A stretch of DNA of 52,036 nucleotides from Candidatus Mediterraneibacter stercoripullorum. GTDB taxonomy: Bacteria; Bacillota; Clostridia; Lachnospirales; Lachnospiraceae. The stretch covers positions 1 through 52,036 of the forward strand of contig DXCZ01000014.1 in assembly GCA_019115765.1 (NCBI GenBank), in the 5' to 3' direction. Position numbers and translations under genes: made by a program. Position 1 is the first letter of the stretch. Each line of letters opens with the position of its first letter. Shown in pieces: positions 25,669 through 34,558 of this stretch. Below the pieces are notes generated by a model, which worked only from the letters and a program-made list of their open reading frames with translations, was not told the DNA's origin and did no database searches.

Positions 25669-26049
25669 ATGAAAAACTATACCATCACAGTAAACGGAAA
25701 CGTATATGATGTAACAGTAGAAGAAAAGACTGCAGGATCTGCGCCTGCTGCTGCACCGGCAGCTGCACCGAAAGCACCGGCGGCTGCACCGAAGGCGGCT
25801 GCACCGGCCGCAGCTCCGAAAGCTGCTGGATCCGGCAAGATCCAGGTGAAAGCAGGAGCTGCCGGAAAGGTTTATCAGATTCCTACTGCAGTGGGACAGT
25901 CTGTTCAGGCCGGTGATGCTGTTGTGATCATCGAGGCTATGAAAATGGAGATTCCGGTTGTTGCCCCAGAGGCAGGAACCATTGCCAGCATCGACGTAGC
26001 CGTAGGCGACTCTATCGAGGCAGGAGCAGTGTTGGCGACATTAAATTAA
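25669..26049 (+). CDS. Biotin carboxyl carrier protein
   Basis: A 126-residue carrier. It has a short N-terminal part (KNYTITVNGNVYDVTVEE), an Ala/Pro-rich flexible linker (residues 23-53), and a biotinyl domain with EAMKMEI, where Lys92 is the biotinylation site. It shuttles the carboxyl group between the two carboxyltransferases and the membrane beta subunit. The start is 25669, not the ATG at 25663, because AGGAGG ends 9 bases before it. The Ala/Pro linker matches those of sodium-pump decarboxylase carriers. Confidence 0.92.
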   Translation: MKNYTITVNGNVYDVTVEEKTAGSAPAAAPAAAPKAPAAAPKAAAPAAAPKAAGSGKIQVKAGAAGKVYQIPTAVGQSVQAGDAVVIIEAMKMEIPVVAPEAGTIASIDVAVGDSIEAGAVLATLN

Positions 26050-26072
26050 TGACTTACCAGGAGGTTTGAAAA

Positions 26073-27224
26073 ATGGAATATATTTCAAATACGCTGGGGA
26101 ATCTTGTTGAGCAGACCGCTTTCATGAACCTGACAGTCGGAAATCTGATCATGATCGGTGTTGCCTGCATCTTTCTCTACTTAGCGATCAGGCACGGCTT
26201 TGAGCCGCTGCTGCTGGTTCCGATCGCCTTCGGTATGCTGCTCGTCAATATCTATCCTGATATCATGATCAGCCCGGAAGAGGCGTCAAACGGAACTGGC
26301 GGACTTCTTTATTACTTTTATGTACTTGATGAATGGTCGATCCTTCCGTCTCTGATCTTCCTTGGCGTTGGAGCCATGACAGATTTCGGACCGCTGATCG
26401 CCAACCCGAAGAGTTTCCTTCTCGGAGCAGCAGCCCAGTTTGGTATTTTTGCCGCGTATCTGGGAGCTATGGCGATGGGATTCTCCGACAGAGCGGCAGC
26501 AGCTATCTCCATCATCGGTGGAGCTGACGGACCGACTTCTATCTTCCTTGCCGGCAAACTGGAACAGACAGCTATCCTCGGGCCGATCGCTGTGGCGGCA
26601 TATTCTTATATGTCTCTTGTGCCGATCATTCAGCCGCCGATCATGAAGCTGCTTACAACAGAGGAAGAGCGTAAGATCAAAATGGAGCAGCTCCGTCCCG
26701 TATCCAAGCTGGAGAGAATCCTGTTCCCGATCATCATTACGATCGTTGTCTGTGTGATCCTTCCTACGACTGCTCCGCTGGTAGGTATGCTGATGCTTGG
26801 TAACCTGTTCAAAGAGTCAGGCGTTGTAAGACAGCTGACAGATACTGCAGCAAATGTTCTGATGTATATCGTTGTTATCCTGCTGGGTACATCCGTTGGA
26901 GCAACTACAAGTGCAGAAGCATTCCTGAATATGGATACGATCAAGATCGTCATTCTTGGTCTTGTCGCATTTGCATTCGGTACTGCTGCGGGCGTACTGT
27001 TTGGTAAACTGATGTGCTGGATATCAAAGGGAAAGGTAAATCCGCTGATCGGTTCCGCCGGCGTGTCTGCCGTACCTATGGCAGCCCGTGTTTCGCAGAA
27101 GGTCGGTTCTGAGGCTGATCCTACCAACTTCCTTCTGATGCATGCCATGGGGCCGAACGTGGCAGGAGTTATCGGAACAGCAGTTGTTGCCGGTACATTC
27201 ATGGCAATCTTTGGCGTTAAGTAA
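26073..27224 (+). CDS. Sodium-translocating decarboxylase, beta (membrane) subunit
   Basis: A 383-residue polytopic membrane protein of the OadB/MmdB/GcdB family. It decarboxylates carboxybiotin and exports sodium. The highly conserved signature [15 protein letters not shown] at about residues 149-163 holds the Asp needed for sodium and decarboxylation. A second conserved stretch, [18 protein letters not shown], is followed by [13 protein letters not shown] near the C terminus. It follows the biotin carrier by 23 bases. Family knowledge gives sodium coupling; it is not proven by this sequence. Confidence 0.93.
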   Translation: MEYISNTLGNLVEQTAFMNLTVGNLIMIGVACIFLYLAIRHGFEPLLLVPIAFGMLLVNIYPDIMISPEEASNGTGGLLYYFYVLDEWSILPSLIFLGVGAMTDFGPLIANPKSFLLGAAAQFGIFAAYLGAMAMGFSDRAAAAISIIGGADGPTSIFLAGKLEQTAILGPIAVAAYSYMSLVPIIQPPIMKLLTTEEERKIKMEQLRPVSKLERILFPIIITIVVCVILPTTAPLVGMLMLGNLFKESGVVRQLTDTAANVLMYIVVILLGTSVGATTSAEAFLNMDTIKIVILGLVAFAFGTAAGVLFGKLMCWISKGKVNPLIGSAGVSAVPMAARVSQKVGSEADPTNFLLMHAMGPNVAGVIGTAVVAGTFMAIFGVK

Positions 27225-27242
27225 TTAATGGAGGATAAATAA

Positions 27243-28658
27243 ATGGCAGAAATTGAAAAGAAACCAGTTAAAATAGTTGAAACCATTCTGCGTGACGCAC
27301 ATCAGTCCCTGATTGCCACCAGAATGACCACAGAGCAGATGCTGCCGATCATTGACAAGATGGACAAGGTAGGCTATCATGCTGTAGAGTGCTGGGGCGG
27401 CGCTACATTTGACGCGTCCCTGCGATTCCTCAAAGAAGATCCGTGGGAGAGACTGAGAAAGTTCCGCGACGGATTCAAGAATACAAAGCTTCAGATGTTG
27501 TTCCGTGGACAGAATATTCTTGGATATCGTCCCTATGCTGATGATGTGGTGGAGTATTTCGTACAGAAATCCTGTGCCAACGGAATCGATATCATCCGTA
27601 TCTTCGACTGCCTGAACGATATCAGGAATCTTCAGACAGCAGTTACGGCTGCAAACAAAGAAAAGTCTCATGCGCAGGTTGCAATGTCCTATACGCTGGG
27701 CGACGCTTATACCCTTGATTACTGGGTGGATCTGGCAAAGAGGATCGAGGACATGGGTGCGAACTCTATCTGCGTAAAGGATATGGCAGGACTTCTGCTT
27801 CCGTATCAGGCTACAGAGCTTGTAACAGCTCTGAAGGAAGCTGTCAGCATTCCGGTCGAGATGCATACACACTATACATCTGGTGTTGCTTCAATGACCT
27901 ATATGAAAGCGGTAGAGGCGGGAGCTGATATCATTGATACAGCTATCTCACCGTTTGCACTTGGAACATCTCAGCCGGCTACAGAAGTTATGGTTGAGGC
28001 GTTCAGGGGAACTCCTTATGATACAGGACTTGATCAGAATCTCCTGGCTGAGATTGCTGATTACTTCCGTCCGATCAAGGATGAGGCTCTCAAGAGCGGT
28101 CTGCTCAATCCGACCAACCTTGGTGTTAATATCAAGACGCTTCTCTATCAGGTTCCGGGCGGTATGCTCTCCAACCTGACATCCCAGCTGAAAGAGCAGG
28201 GGGCAGAAGATAAGTTCTATGACGTACTGGAAGAAGTTCCGCGTGTACGTAAGGATCTGGGTGAACCCCCGCTGGTTACTCCTTCCTCACAGATTGTCGG
28301 AACACAGGCTGTCCTGAATGTTCTTATGGGTGAGCGCTATAAAGTAGCAACTCAGGAGACGAAAGACATCCTTGCAGGAAAGTACGGCGCTACAGTGAAA
28401 CCTGTTAATCCGGAGCTGCAGAAGAAGATTCTTGGAGAAGATGCAGAGATCATTACCTGCCGCCCGGCGGATCTGATCCCTAATGAGCTTGATACTCTGA
28501 GAAAAGAGTGTGAACAGTGGATCCAGCAGGATGAGGATGTGCTGACATATGCACTGTTCCCGCAGGTAGCGGTGGATTTCTTCAAATACAGACAGGCTCA
28601 GCAGACAAAGGTTGACCCGACAGTAGCTGATACGGCTAACGGAGCTTATCCGGTATAG
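27243..28658 (+). CDS. Oxaloacetate/pyruvate-type carboxyltransferase (OadA / transcarboxylase 5S type)
   Basis: A 471-residue carboxyltransferase that moves CO2 between oxaloacetate/pyruvate and biotin. The TIM-barrel motifs are TILRDAHQSL near residue 15, GGATFDASLRF near 50, IRIFDCLNDIRN near 115, the Lys of VKDMAGLL near 180 and MHTHYTSG near 210 (metal-binding His pair). Unlike full OadA or pyruvate carboxylase it has no biotin domain at its C terminus; the carrier is the separate protein two genes upstream. It is the last gene, followed by a hairpin terminator. This combination resembles the transcarboxylase of Propionibacterium (12S, 5S and 1.3S parts). Confidence 0.9.
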   Translation: MAEIEKKPVKIVETILRDAHQSLIATRMTTEQMLPIIDKMDKVGYHAVECWGGATFDASLRFLKEDPWERLRKFRDGFKNTKLQMLFRGQNILGYRPYADDVVEYFVQKSCANGIDIIRIFDCLNDIRNLQTAVTAANKEKSHAQVAMSYTLGDAYTLDYWVDLAKRIEDMGANSICVKDMAGLLLPYQATELVTALKEAVSIPVEMHTHYTSGVASMTYMKAVEAGADIIDTAISPFALGTSQPATEVMVEAFRGTPYDTGLDQNLLAEIADYFRPIKDEALKSGLLNPTNLGVNIKTLLYQVPGGMLSNLTSQLKEQGAEDKFYDVLEEVPRVRKDLGEPPLVTPSSQIVGTQAVLNVLMGERYKVATQETKDILAGKYGATVKPVNPELQKKILGEDAEIITCRPADLIPNELDTLRKECEQWIQQDEDVLTYALFPQVAVDFFKYRQAQQTKVDPTVADTANGAYPV

Positions 28659-28686
28659 TCTTCAGCAAATAAGGAAAGATAATATG

Positions 28687-28717
28687 CAGGACCGATTCTA
28701 TGGAACCGGTCCTGTTT
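28687..28717 (+). terminator. Terminator-like hairpin after the decarboxylase operon
   Basis: CAGGACCG (28687-28694) and CGGTCCTG (28707-28714), with an inner TTC/GAA pairing, followed by a short T-run. Confidence 0.5.
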
Positions 28718-28796
28718 CATGGATGCAGTTCTGTTCTGGCAGGACTGTACCCATGAGTCATGAATGTTCAAAGGTAAAATGAACGGAGGTTGCACA

Positions 28797-30584
28797 ATGA
28801 ACGTATCTGAGAGAATATCCGGACTGCGGAAAGAAATGCGGCAGGAAGGGATAGATATTTATATTGTGCCTACGGCTGATTATCATCACAGTGAATATGT
28901 AGGAGAATATTTTAAAACAAGAAAGTTCCTTACGGGATTTACCGGTTCGGCAGGGACAGCGGTTTTTACACGGGACAAAGCAGGATTGTGGACTGACGGG
29001 CGATATTTCCTGCAGGCAGAGGCTCAGCTTGAAGGAAGCGGTATCAGTCTGTATAAGATGGGGGAACCGGGCGTAGATACCATTGAAGAGTTCCTTGAGA
29101 AAGAGCTTCCGGAAGGAGGCGTGATCGGTTTTGATGGTCGCGTCGCAGGTTATACAGAGGGAAAAAAATACGAAAAAATAGCGCAGAATAAAGGCGGCAC
29201 GGTTTCGTCCGACAGAGATCTTGCGGACGCAGTATGGGAAGACCGGCCTGGGCTTCCGAAGGATCCCGCATTTCTGCTGGAAGAGCGTTGGACAGGCGAG
29301 AGCAGAAGTTCCAAGCTGAAACGTATCCGGGCTAAGATGAAAGAAATGGGAGCGGATATTCACCTTCTTTCCAGTCTGGATGACATTGCATGGCTACTCA
29401 ATATGCGCGGCAATGATATTGCATATTGTCCGCTTGTTCTGTCTTATGCACTGATTTCAGAAAATCATCTGAACCTCTTTGCGGATCCGGACAAGTTTTC
29501 TGCTGAAATCTGTGAAGCGTTCCTCAGGGATGGCGTGCGTATCCAGCCATATGATGAAATCAGGAATGCGGTGAGGGCGATTCCGGAGAACGCTTCTGTT
29601 CTTGTAGATCCGGAAAGGATCAGTTATACTCTTTATCAGGATATCCCCGGGACGTGTCAGATCATTGAGGCTCAGAATCCGACGATCCTTATGAAATCAA
29701 TGAAAAATGACACGGAAGCAGAGAATATCCGCCGCGCTCATCTGAAGGACGGAATTGCTCATACCCGTTTTATGTACTGGCTGAAACAGAACATTGGAAA
29801 GATTCCGATCACGGAAATCTCCGCAGCGGAAAAGCTGGAGGAGTTGCGCAGAGAACAGGAAGGATATCTGGAGGCAAGCTTCGCACCGATCAGCGCTTAT
29901 GGGGAGCATGGAGCGGTGATCCATTACAGTGCCACAGAAGAAAGCAATGTACCGCTTCAAGAGAGCGCGCTGTTCCTTACGGATACGGGAGGACATTATC
30001 TGGAGGGAACCACAGATATTACAAGGACGGTCGCACTTGGTGATGTGGCCCAGGAGCAGAAGGAGCATTTTACACTTGTTGCCCGCGCCATGCTTCGTCT
30101 TGCGGACACAGTATTCCTTCATGGATGTACAGGATCCAATTTGGATTGTATTGCCCGTGAGGTACTCTGGAAAGAGCGGATCAACTTTAATCATGGAACG
30201 GGCCACGGTGTGGGCTATCTGCTCAATGTGCATGAGGGGCCTGTTAATTTCCGGTGGAAGGAAAGCTCTTACCCTGTTCAGCCGCTGGAAAAAAATATGG
30301 TTATTTCCGATGAACCGGGAATATATATCAGCGGATCCCATGGAATACGTCTTGAGAATCTTCTTCTTGTGCAGGAAGACGAAACAAATGAATATGGACA
30401 ATTCATGCGTTTTGAAATCCTGACGTATGTCCCCATTGATCTGGACGCCCTGCTGCCGGAGAAAATGACGGAAGAGGAGAGGAAACTTCTCAATGCATAT
30501 CACAGACAGGTATATGAGAAAATCGATCCATACCTGAACGAAGAGGAACGCCGGTGGCTCCGGGAATATACACGGCCGGTATAA
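28797..30584 (+). CDS. Xaa-Pro aminopeptidase, M24B family (three-domain type)
   Basis: A 595-residue cytoplasmic dimetal peptidase that removes an N-terminal residue before proline. Two creatinase-like N-terminal domains come first (ADYHHSEYVGEY and WTDGRYFLQAE), then the pita-bread catalytic domain. The metal ligands are visible as Asp in LTDTGGHYLEGTTDITRT, His in HGTGHGVGYLLNVHEGP, and Glu in DEPGIYISG and RLENLLLV. Length and layout match the eukaryotic-type APP1 form, longer than E. coli PepP. CGGAGGT precedes the ATG at 28797. The next gene follows within 66 bases. Confidence 0.92.
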   Translation: MNVSERISGLRKEMRQEGIDIYIVPTADYHHSEYVGEYFKTRKFLTGFTGSAGTAVFTRDKAGLWTDGRYFLQAEAQLEGSGISLYKMGEPGVDTIEEFLEKELPEGGVIGFDGRVAGYTEGKKYEKIAQNKGGTVSSDRDLADAVWEDRPGLPKDPAFLLEERWTGESRSSKLKRIRAKMKEMGADIHLLSSLDDIAWLLNMRGNDIAYCPLVLSYALISENHLNLFADPDKFSAEICEAFLRDGVRIQPYDEIRNAVRAIPENASVLVDPERISYTLYQDIPGTCQIIEAQNPTILMKSMKNDTEAENIRRAHLKDGIAHTRFMYWLKQNIGKIPITEISAAEKLEELRREQEGYLEASFAPISAYGEHGAVIHYSATEESNVPLQESALFLTDTGGHYLEGTTDITRTVALGDVAQEQKEHFTLVARAMLRLADTVFLHGCTGSNLDCIAREVLWKERINFNHGTGHGVGYLLNVHEGPVNFRWKESSYPVQPLEKNMVISDEPGIYISGSHGIRLENLLLVQEDETNEYGQFMRFEILTYVPIDLDALLPEKMTEEERKLLNAYHRQVYEKIDPYLNEEERRWLREYTRPV

Positions 30585-30649
30585 GTGGATCCATAAGATT
30601 AAAAATAGAGCAAAAAAAGGCACTTGAGTGTCTGGAACAGGAAATAAAA

Positions 30650-31615
30650 ATGGAACCAACAGAAAGTAATGCAAATGAACTGATCTCCAGGATCGAAGAA
30701 AGATATCCGAAAATGAGCAAAGGTCAGCGCTGCCTTGCAGATTATATACGCACAAATTACGATAAAGCGGTCTTCCTTACTGCTGCAAAACTGGGCGAGA
30801 CTGTGGGGGTCAGTGAGTCCACAGTAGTCCGCTTCGCAACACAACTGGGATATAAAGGATATCCGGGATTTCAAAAAGCCCTGGAAGAACTGGTACGGAA
30901 CCGGCTGAATTCCATTCAGAGGATGGAAGTGACTTATGGAAGAATCAGCCAGAGTGAAATCCTGGAGACTGTGCTCCAGTCAGATATCGAAAAAATAAAA
31001 CTAACTCTGTCTGGAATTGATCATAAGGCATTTGATCTTGCTATTGATACCATCCTGGGCGCAAGGAGGATCTATGTGATCGGGATCCGCAGCTGTGCGC
31101 CGCTTGCGGAGTTCCTGGGATTTTATCTGAATACGGTTTGTGAAGATGTGATCGTGGTACACACCAACAGTTCCAGTGAGATCTTCGAACAGATGCTCCG
31201 GATCAGTGACAGAGATGTAGCGATTGGCATCAGTTTTCCGCGCTACTCCATGCGTACGCTGAAAGCGCTGGAGTTTGCCAGCAACAGAAAGGCTAAAGTT
31301 ATCACACTGACGGATAGTATCCATTCCCCCATGAATCTGTATTCTTCCTGTAATCTGATTGCGCGCAGCGATATGGCTTCAATCGTAGATTCTCTCGTGG
31401 CGCCTCTCAGTGTTATTAATGCATTGATCGTTGCACTGTGCATGAAGAAACAGAAAGAAGTGGTGACAACACTGGAAATGCTGGAAAAACTCTGGGATGA
31501 ATACCAGGTTTACAGCGGCGATGAACTGGATCATGTAAGAGGTTCATTTTCGGTTCGAAGGGGGTATAATGGAAAGAACTCAGAAGGCGGTGGGAAAGAT
31601 GAGCGGGAAAAATAG
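30650..31615 (+). CDS. RpiR/MurR-family transcriptional regulator
   Basis: A 321-residue regulator with an N-terminal RpiR-type helix-turn-helix (KLGETVGVSESTVVRFATQLGY, about residues 47-68) and a C-terminal SIS sugar-phosphate-binding domain (RIYVIGIRSCAPLAEFL, then AIGISFPRYSMRTLKA). Such proteins control sugar or amino-sugar use. No sugar genes lie adjacent, so the target is unknown. The ATG at 30650 is preceded by CAGGA; the frame reaches back to 30554 inside the aminopeptidase but without a site. It overlaps the next gene by 17 bases. Confidence 0.85.
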   Translation: MEPTESNANELISRIEERYPKMSKGQRCLADYIRTNYDKAVFLTAAKLGETVGVSESTVVRFATQLGYKGYPGFQKALEELVRNRLNSIQRMEVTYGRISQSEILETVLQSDIEKIKLTLSGIDHKAFDLAIDTILGARRIYVIGIRSCAPLAEFLGFYLNTVCEDVIVVHTNSSSEIFEQMLRISDRDVAIGISFPRYSMRTLKALEFASNRKAKVITLTDSIHSPMNLYSSCNLIARSDMASIVDSLVAPLSVINALIVALCMKKQKEVVTTLEMLEKLWDEYQVYSGDELDHVRGSFSVRRGYNGKNSEGGGKDEREK

Positions 31616-32849
31616 CAAGGTTCTGATCGTGGGAGGAGGCGCCGCAGGAATGATGGCGGCCGTTACTGCCGCCCGTGTTGGAAGCCGGGTCCAGCTTTTT
31701 GAAAGAAATGACAGACTTGGGAAAAAGCTGTTTATCACAGGAAAAGGGCGATGCAATATTACGAACGCAGCAGACACAGAAGATTTGTTCCGGTCTGTAG
31801 TGACAAATCCAAAGTTCCTTTACAGTGGATTTTATACGTTTTCCAATGCGCAGACGGTGGAATTTTTCGAGGAACTTGGAGTAAAGACAAAAGTGGAACG
31901 GGGCGGAAGAGTTTTCCCGCTTTCAGACCATTCTTCTGATGTGATCCAGGCTCTCGCGCGTGAAATGAAGAATCTGGGCGTTGTGGTATCTCTGAATTCC
32001 GAGGTAAAAGAATTGATCGAAGAGGATGGAAGAACGACAGGACTGCGGTTAACTGACGGCAGAGAAATAACAGGAGATTCTGTTATCGTAGCCACAGGAG
32101 GAATATCTTATCCCTCCACCGGATCTACAGGGGATGGTTATCGTTTTGCAAGAGAGACAGGGCATAAAGTGACAGAACTTTTGCCTTCTCTTGTACCAAT
32201 GGAAGTAAAAGAACCATACGCCGGAGAACTTATGGGACTCTCTCTCAGAAATATCAGGATCCAGGTGACAGACGGGAAAAAGAGGCTTTACGAAGAGTTC
32301 GGTGAGATGCTGTTCACTCATTACGGAGTAACTGGTCCGGTGATCCTGAGCGCCAGCAGCGTTGTTGGAAAAAGGCTTAAGGAGCATGACCTTACGCTGC
32401 ACATAGACCTGAAGCCGGCCCTGGATGAGGAACAGCTTGATAAACGTGTACTGAGAGAATTTGAGGCAAATCATAACCGGCTGTTCAGAAATTCGGTGGA
32501 CAGTCTGTTCCCTGCGAAACTGAGACCTGTTATGGTCAGCCTTTCCGGAATCCCGGATGATAAAAAGGTAAATGAAATAACTAGAGAAGAACGTCTGAAT
32601 TTTGTCGGGCTTATTAAAGATTTCAAAATGACCCTGACAGGACTTCGGGGCTACAGTGAGGCAATAATCACAAAGGGAGGAGTCTCAGTAAAGGATATCG
32701 ATCCGGGAACAATGGAATCAAAGAAAATGCCCGGACTTTATTTTGCAGGTGAGGTTCTTGACCTGGATGCACTGACTGGGGGATATAATCTTCAGATCGC
32801 ATGGTCGACCGGATATCTGGCAGGAATGAGTGCCGGAACAGTGGGCTGA
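31599..32849 (+). CDS. NAD(P)/FAD-dependent oxidoreductase, HI0933/BaiN family
   Basis: A 416-residue flavoprotein. The N-terminal FAD/NAD fold has VLIVGGGAAGMMAAV. The family block GKGRCNITN lies near residue 48, a second glycine motif VIVATGGISYPSTGSTGDGY near 160, and the C-terminal signature GEVLDLDALTGGYNLQIAWSTG near 388. Relatives include BaiN, reported in bile-acid dehydroxylation, but most members are of unknown role, so no bile-acid activity is claimed. The start at 31599 has AAGGCGGTGG at good spacing; an ATG at 31569 with GGGGG upstream is an alternative that overlaps the regulator more. Confidence 0.88.
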   Translation: MSGKNSKVLIVGGGAAGMMAAVTAARVGSRVQLFERNDRLGKKLFITGKGRCNITNAADTEDLFRSVVTNPKFLYSGFYTFSNAQTVEFFEELGVKTKVERGGRVFPLSDHSSDVIQALAREMKNLGVVVSLNSEVKELIEEDGRTTGLRLTDGREITGDSVIVATGGISYPSTGSTGDGYRFARETGHKVTELLPSLVPMEVKEPYAGELMGLSLRNIRIQVTDGKKRLYEEFGEMLFTHYGVTGPVILSASSVVGKRLKEHDLTLHIDLKPALDEEQLDKRVLREFEANHNRLFRNSVDSLFPAKLRPVMVSLSGIPDDKKVNEITREERLNFVGLIKDFKMTLTGLRGYSEAIITKGGVSVKDIDPGTMESKKMPGLYFAGEVLDLDALTGGYNLQIAWSTGYLAGMSAGTVG

Positions 32850-32882
32850 GAACAAGCGTTAAGGGATTTGGAGATGTGTTAT

Positions 32883-32932
32883 GTCAGCTAAAGCTGACCC
32901 GAATCCCGCGCCAAGACTCGTGAGCGAGTCTT
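32883..32932 (+). terminator. Two adjacent hairpins before cmk
   Basis: GTCAGCT/AGCTGAC (32883-32898) and AAGACTCG-TGAG-CGAGTCTT (32913-32932) are both perfect. The second has a tetraloop and is followed by only a weak T-rich stretch (GAATTTAT). It may be a terminator for the upstream operon or a leader element of cmk. Confidence 0.4.
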
Positions 32933-32966
32933 GAATTTATGGAACGAGAAATAGGAGGTATCATTT

Positions 32967-33623
32967 ATGGGATACAATGTTGCAGTTGACGGCCCGGCCG
33001 GCGCCGGAAAAAGTACGATCGCAAAGCTGGTGGCAAAAGAAAAAGGATATATCTATGTGGATACAGGAGCCATGTACCGTGGACTGGCGATTCATTTCAT
33101 CAAAAAAGGAGCGGATCCGGAGAACAGGGAGGCTATAGCTGCATGTTGCCGGGACGCACAGGTGACGATAGGATATGAAGCCGGAGTTCAGCAGGTATAT
33201 CTAAATGGAGAGAATGTGACAGCTCTGCTTCGGACAGAAGAGGTAGGAAATATGGCGTCGAAGATATCTGTTATCCCCGAAGTGCGAGAGAAACTGCTTG
33301 ATCTGCAGCGATCCCTTGCCCGTGAAAAAGATGTGATCATGGATGGGAGAGATATCGGGACGAACATACTTCCGGACGCTGATGTTAAAATTTATCTCAC
33401 GGCAAGTGTTGAAACACGGGCGATGCGCAGATATAATGAGCTTAGAGAAAAGGGAGAGGACTGTGAGCTCGGTGAAATCGAGCGTGATATCAGAGAGAGA
33501 GACGAAAGAGATATGAACCGGGAGATCGCGCCGCTGAAAAAGGCTGGTGATGCAGTGCTGATCGACAGTTCAGATCTGACGATAGAAGAAGTTGTTGAAA
33601 GAATCTGCAGTCTCTGTCGATAG
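32967..33623 (+). CDS. cmk: Cytidylate kinase
   Basis: A 218-residue nucleoside monophosphate kinase that turns CMP/dCMP into the diphosphate. P-loop GPAGAGKST at about residues 9-17, IYVDTGAMYRG near 30-40, and DGRDIGTNILP near 128. Arginine-rich lid segment near the C terminus (RDERDMNREIAPL). AGGAGG precedes the ATG. The order cmk-ispH-rpsA is widespread in clostridia. Confidence 0.97.
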   Translation: MGYNVAVDGPAGAGKSTIAKLVAKEKGYIYVDTGAMYRGLAIHFIKKGADPENREAIAACCRDAQVTIGYEAGVQQVYLNGENVTALLRTEEVGNMASKISVIPEVREKLLDLQRSLAREKDVIMDGRDIGTNILPDADVKIYLTASVETRAMRRYNELREKGEDCELGEIERDIRERDERDMNREIAPLKKAGDAVLIDSSDLTIEEVVERICSLCR

Positions 33624-33703
33624 AATGTCAGCAGCCGGATGAATATTTTGATTTTCAGGAAAATATGATGGCTGAATGCCAGATCAGGAGAAAAGTGTAC
33701 TAT

Positions 33704-34558
33704 ATGAAAGTAATCAAGGCAAAAACAGCCGGATTTTGTTTCGGTGTGAAAAGAGCTGTGGATACAGTTTATGAACAGGTAGAAAAATGCACGGACGGCC
33801 CAATCTACACATATGGCCCGATCATCCATAATGAAGAAGTGATCAAGGATATGGAAAAGAAAGGAGTAAAGGTTCTGCGTTCAGAAGAAGAACTTGAGGA
33901 TCTTCACGGCGGTACTGTGATCATCCGTTCACACGGGGTTGAAAAAAGAATTTATGACATGCTCAATGAAAAGAGTGTCAATATTGTTGATGCCACCTGC
34001 CCCTTTGTTAAGAAAATCCACCGTATCGTCCAGGAGCAGAGCCGTCAGGGAAGAACGATTGTTATCATCGGTAATCCTGAGCATCCGGAGGTACAGGGAA
34101 TCCGTGGATGGGCAGGAGAAAGGGTCAGTGTCATACAGGATGCATCAGATGCGGATAATTTTTCTCCTGCTGAAAAGGAAAAAATCTGTATAGTCTCTCA
34201 AACGACATTTAATTACAATAAATTTAAATATTTAGTTGAAATTATTACTGAAAAGAGTTATGATGTAAGTGTTTTAAATACAATCTGCAATGCTACAAAA
34301 GAGCGTCAGACAGAGGCTCAGAGCATAGCAGAGACGGTGGATGCTATGATCGTGATTGGTGACAAACATAGTTCCAATACCCAGAAGTTATTTGAAATAT
34401 GCTGCAAGGCATGTAACAATACGTACTATATACAGACACTTGGCGATTTGAATTTGAATCAATTAGGGTCAGTGGAAACAGTAGGTATTACAGCAGGGGC
34501 ATCCACGCCCAACAATATAATTGAGGAGGTTCAAAATAATGTCAGAATTATCTTTTGA
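33704..34558 (+). CDS. ispH: 4-hydroxy-3-methylbut-2-enyl diphosphate reductase
   Basis: A 284-residue 4Fe-4S enzyme, the last step of the MEP isoprenoid pathway. The three cluster cysteines are Cys12 (AGFCFGV), Cys99 (DATCPFV) and Cys195 (NTICNAT). The substrate-binding His and Ser/Asn motifs (IHNEEV, SHGV and SSNTQKL) are also present. The start at MKVIKAKTAGF fits the family; a start at 33665 is possible. Its last 20 bases overlap rpsA, which carries its ribosome site inside ispH. Confidence 0.95.
   Translation: MKVIKAKTAGFCFGVKRAVDTVYEQVEKCTDGPIYTYGPIIHNEEVIKDMEKKGVKVLRSEEELEDLHGGTVIIRSHGVEKRIYDMLNEKSVNIVDATCPFVKKIHRIVQEQSRQGRTIVIIGNPEHPEVQGIRGWAGERVSVIQDASDADNFSPAEKEKICIVSQTTFNYNKFKYLVEIITEKSYDVSVLNTICNATKERQTEAQSIAETVDAMIVIGDKHSSNTQKLFEICCKACNNTYYIQTLGDLNLNQLGSVETVGITAGASTPNNIIEEVQNNVRIIF

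Noticed and set aside
29697..30755. Minus-strand ORF (352 codons) opposite the aminopeptidase
   Set aside because: Shadow of a gene with clear M24B motifs; composition is unlike a real protein.
31599..32849. Bile-acid dehydroxylation enzyme BaiN
   Set aside because: Only the broad family is supported; there are no other bai genes in the window.
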